From contig MKUJ01000003.1 of assembly GCA_001897755.1 (NCBI GenBank), positions 93,754 to 157,753 on the forward strand: 64,000 nucleotides of DNA. Reading direction: 5' to 3'. Shown here in pieces: positions 61,881 through 64,000 of the stretch; the stretch's first letter is position 1; every line of letters starts with the position of its first letter. The notes below the pieces were generated by a model. It was not told the origin of the DNA, made no database searches, and was given only the letters and a program-made list of their open reading frames with translations. The position numbers and the translations under genes were made by a program. Source of the DNA: Afipia sp. 64-13 (GTDB taxonomy: Bacteria > Pseudomonadota > Alphaproteobacteria > Rhizobiales > Xanthobacteraceae).

Positions 61881-62501
61881 TCACGTCGCGGACTTCGGCC
61901 CGCTCTCGTCGTTATCCTTTGCACCAAAACCCTTCGCATCCATCGCCAGATGCACCTTGTTCTGGAACGTGCCTTCCTTGCCGGTCGCGATCAGGGCCGC
62001 GTTGTCGGCGACGGCGTCGCAAAGCGCTTCGACCCACGGCCGTTCGGCCTTGGCGAAATCACTCAGCACATAAGCGTGGACCAGCTCCTTGATGCCGGGA
62101 TGGCCGATGCCGAGCCGCACGCGGTGATAGTCGTTGCCGACATGTGCCGAGATCGAGCGCAAACCATTGTGCCCGGCATGCCCTCCGCCGGTCTTGATCC
62201 GCAGCTTCGCCGGCGGCAGGTCGAGTTCATCGTGAAACACCACGATGTCGCCCTGCCCAAGCTTGAAGAAATTCGCGGCCTCGGCCACGGCCCGTCCCGA
62301 CTCGTTCATGAAAGTCGTGGGCTTGAGCAGGATGACGCGCTCGCGATCGAGCGTGCCTTCCGCGGTCTCGCCCTGAAAGCGACGGCGCCACGGTGCGAAA
62401 CCGTGACGCCGCGCAATATCGTCGACCGCCATGAACCCGATGTTGTGACGGTTGCCCTGATACTTCGATCCGGGATTGCCCAGTCCGACAAACAGGCGCA
62501 T
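61881..62501 (-). CDS. pth: peptidyl-tRNA hydrolase
   Basis: This is a 206-residue enzyme freeing tRNA from drop-off peptidyl-tRNA. [23 protein letters not shown] (catalytic His at about 20), [35 protein letters not shown] (catalytic Asp) and [10 protein letters not shown] are all present. The C-terminal 15-20 residues are polar and variable. It is 15 bp downstream of rplY, so the two are likely co-transcribed. Confidence 0.97.
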   Translation of the reverse strand: MRLFVGLGNPGSKYQGNRHNIGFMAVDDIARRHGFAPWRRRFQGETAEGTLDRERVILLKPTTFMNESGRAVAEAANFFKLGQGDIVVFHDELDLPPAKLRIKTGGGHAGHNGLRSISAHVGNDYHRVRLGIGHPGIKELVHAYVLSDFAKAERPWVEALCDAVADNAALIATGKEGTFQNKVHLAMDAKGFGAKDNDESGPKSAT

Positions 62502-62516
62502 GGCGTAAAGTGACGC

Positions 62517-63221
62517 TTACTTCTTCTTGTCGCCACCGGCAGCCGGAGCCTTGGCTGCGCCGCCCGCAGCGGCCGCGCCGGCCGCAGGAGCCGCACCGGC
62601 CGCGGGAGCCGCACCGGCCGCAGGAGCCGCGGCAGCCGCCTTCTGCTCTTCGGCGTAGCCTGACGGCGGCACGATGGTAACCAGAGTAGCGTCCTCACGG
62701 GTCAGAGCCTTCACGCCCGTCGGCAGCTTGATGTCGCCAAGGTGCAGCGAGCCGGCGATATCTAGCTTGCCGATATCGGCTTCGAGATACTGCGGGATGT
62801 TGTCCGCCGGCGCCTCGAGCTCGATGGTGTGGGTGACGATATTGACCGCGCCGCCGCGCTTGACGCCCGGCGAGGTTTCGCCGTTCAGCAGATGCAGCGG
62901 AACGCTGACGCGGATCTTGGCGCCCTGGCCGAGGCGCAGGAAATCGACGTGAAGCGGGAAATCGCGCACCGGGTCCAGCGAGAAGTCGCGCGGAATCACG
63001 CGGTGCTTCTTGCCCTCGAGATCGATGTCGAACACCGTGGTCAGGAAGCGACCGGCCTGGATACGCTGGCGCAGTTCGGCGTCATCGAGCGAGATGGTGA
63101 GCGGGGATTTGTTGTCGCCATAGATCACGGCCGGAACACGGCCCGCGCGACGTTCAGCCCGAGCGGCCCCCTTGCCGGCCTTCGGACGAGCGGTCGCCTT
63201 CAATTCCTTGACGGTCGCCAT
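62517..63221 (-). CDS. rplY: 50S ribosomal protein L25/general stress protein Ctc
   Basis: This is a 234-residue 5S rRNA-binding ribosomal protein of the long Ctc type. The N-terminal L25 domain (ELKATARPKAGKGAARAERR, AGRVPAVIYGDNKSPLTISL, FDIDLEGKKHRVIPRDFSLD) is followed by the TL5 domain (LNGETSPGVKRGGAVNIVTH, LEADIGKLDIAGSLHLGDIK). It ends with Ala/Pro/Gly repeats of AAPAAG units and GGDKKK, a low-complexity tail typical in alphaproteobacteria. Confidence 0.97.
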   Translation of the reverse strand: MATVKELKATARPKAGKGAARAERRAGRVPAVIYGDNKSPLTISLDDAELRQRIQAGRFLTTVFDIDLEGKKHRVIPRDFSLDPVRDFPLHVDFLRLGQGAKIRVSVPLHLLNGETSPGVKRGGAVNIVTHTIELEAPADNIPQYLEADIGKLDIAGSLHLGDIKLPTGVKALTREDATLVTIVPPSGYAEEQKAAAAAPAAGAAPAAGAAPAAGAAAAGGAAKAPAAGGDKKK

Positions 63222-63479
63222 TTTGATAAGTCCTTGTTTTTACAAAAGTTAAGGGCCGCGTCGCGGCCCACCCTAGCGTTGCGGCAAGCCTCCAGGGGTG
63301 CGGGGGCCGCGAACGCAGCGGTTCTTAGCCTCTCAGGCCCGAAATGACAAGGAACGCCGGCCAAAAAGCCGCATGTCCTGCGACCGCGGCGTCGGCCAAA
63401 TCGTTACAATTCTCAAGGGTTCTGAAACTGTTTTGCTGGAACTTGGCGAAACTCAGTCTCACGCCCCAGAAGAGGCACC

Positions 63480-64000
63480 ATGGGTTTGGCACAACGGATG
63501 CCCGCCAGAAGGCGCGTGCTCCTGGCATCGGATCGTCCCGACCTGAGCGACGATCTGGCCAGCATTCTGCAGAATGTCAGCGACGTCGATCAGATCGCGA
63601 CGCAGGACATTCCCGACAATCCCGCGGACAATTATGTCGGCGTGGTGGTCGATATCGATCTCAGCTCCGTCGGCAGCGTGCAGACCATCCGCCGCAAACT
63701 GACCCACAAGACCTACCAGGCGCTGCCTCGCCTGTTCGTGCTGGCTGAAGGAATGCACCGCGAATCCACCCAGGCATGGTCGCTCGGCGCCACCGACACC
63801 ATCCGCTGGCCGTTCGATTCCGACACCATCCTGCAGCGCATCCGCGCCTCCTTCCCGGAGAGCGCCGAGGACGCCTCCTCGAGCGCCGAAGCGCTGAAAG
63901 CCGGCGTCAGCGCTGCGACCGCGGTGATGGTGAAGATTTTCGAGAAGCTGCCGGCGGGCGAACCGCTGACCCTCGACGACGTGATGCGTGCGGAGACCAG
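63480..64000 (+). CDS. regulatory protein, N-terminal part (cut by window end)
   Basis: The frame from ATG 63480 (MGLAQRMPARRRVLLASDRP) runs without a stop to the window end, 173 residues. Residues about 12-130 look like a receiver-type alpha/beta domain (VGVVVDIDLSSVGSVQTIRR, RLFVLAEGMHRESTQAWSLG, TDTIRWPFDSDTILQRIRAS), followed by a helical linker (AGVSAATAVMVKIFEKLPAG). I suspect an HD-GYP-type phosphodiesterase follows outside the window, but that is inference. Confidence 0.7.
   Translation, partial: MGLAQRMPARRRVLLASDRPDLSDDLASILQNVSDVDQIATQDIPDNPADNYVGVVVDIDLSSVGSVQTIRRKLTHKTYQALPRLFVLAEGMHRESTQAWSLGATDTIRWPFDSDTILQRIRASFPESAEDASSSAEALKAGVSAATAVMVKIFEKLPAGEPLTLDDVMRAET

Overview
The window is high-GC alphaproteobacterial DNA, most likely from the Nitrobacteraceae (Bradyrhizobium/Rhodopseudomonas/Afipia group). 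The signs are the chromosomal gene set (serA-serC, purA, rpoH, glmM, fsr-like transporter, an N-terminally extended uvrB, ychF-pth-rplY), two DUF992 secreted proteins, Omp25-like porins, palindromic REP elements of the type common in this family, and a TTAA-N7-TTAAC box that fits CtrA. No species is assigned; this is inference from gene content.

Positions 1 to about 20,040 are the right end of a temperate, siphovirus-like prophage integrated at the 3' end of a tRNA-Glu(CTC) gene (20042-20116), with the tyrosine integrase next to the tRNA. The other end lies left of the window. The lysogeny switch is a divergent Cro-like/CI-like pair (15643-15861 minus, 15936-16301 plus) flanked by copies of a palindromic operator with half-site TCGCTACAT. 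From CI rightward runs a plus-strand operon of eight tiny genes joined by stop/start overlaps. Leftward from about 15.2 kb runs a long minus-strand early operon: small phage proteins, a phage beta sliding clamp, a GapR-like protein, a ParB/MT-A70 methyltransferase, a diversity-generating retroelement (DGR), a C5-cytosine methyltransferase, a winged-helix replication protein carrying an iteron-like repeat cluster, and a NusG-like antiterminator. Beyond two hairpins come the packaging genes (HNH, small and large terminase, start of portal).

The most notable system is a complete DGR at 7243-10482. It has a C-type-lectin-like target protein with a 125-bp variable repeat (VR) at its C terminus, an Avd accessory protein, a 125-bp template repeat (TR), two small genes, and a reverse transcriptase with YMDD and IGxxxSQ. 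Aligned base by base, TR and VR differ at 12 positions, and all 12 are adenines in the coding strand of TR. A perfect 8-bp-stem hairpin with a GGCA loop lies just after VR, where DGR target hairpins are known to sit. The cassette is embedded in an early DNA-metabolism operon, not next to tail genes, and the TR lies in a reading frame that is open and stop/start-coupled to avd and the next gene. A second notable arrangement is the NusG-like gene followed directly by candidate terminators and then the packaging genes, which resembles the logic of lambda Q.

From 20.1 kb to the end the window is ordinary chromosome: rluD, rpoH, a formyltransferase, purA, EamA-type transporters, a chemotaxis receptor, serine biosynthesis (serA, serC), outer membrane proteins, fsr, glmM, an FMN-dependent hydroxyacid dehydrogenase, aroE, a SulP transporter, aspartate aminotransferase, a PAP2 phosphatase, three GST-like proteins, a PQQ-type sugar dehydrogenase, an acyltransferase fused to a cysteine-rich CWC domain, uvrB, two MaoC proteins, ychF, pth, rplY and the start of a regulatory gene cut by the window end.
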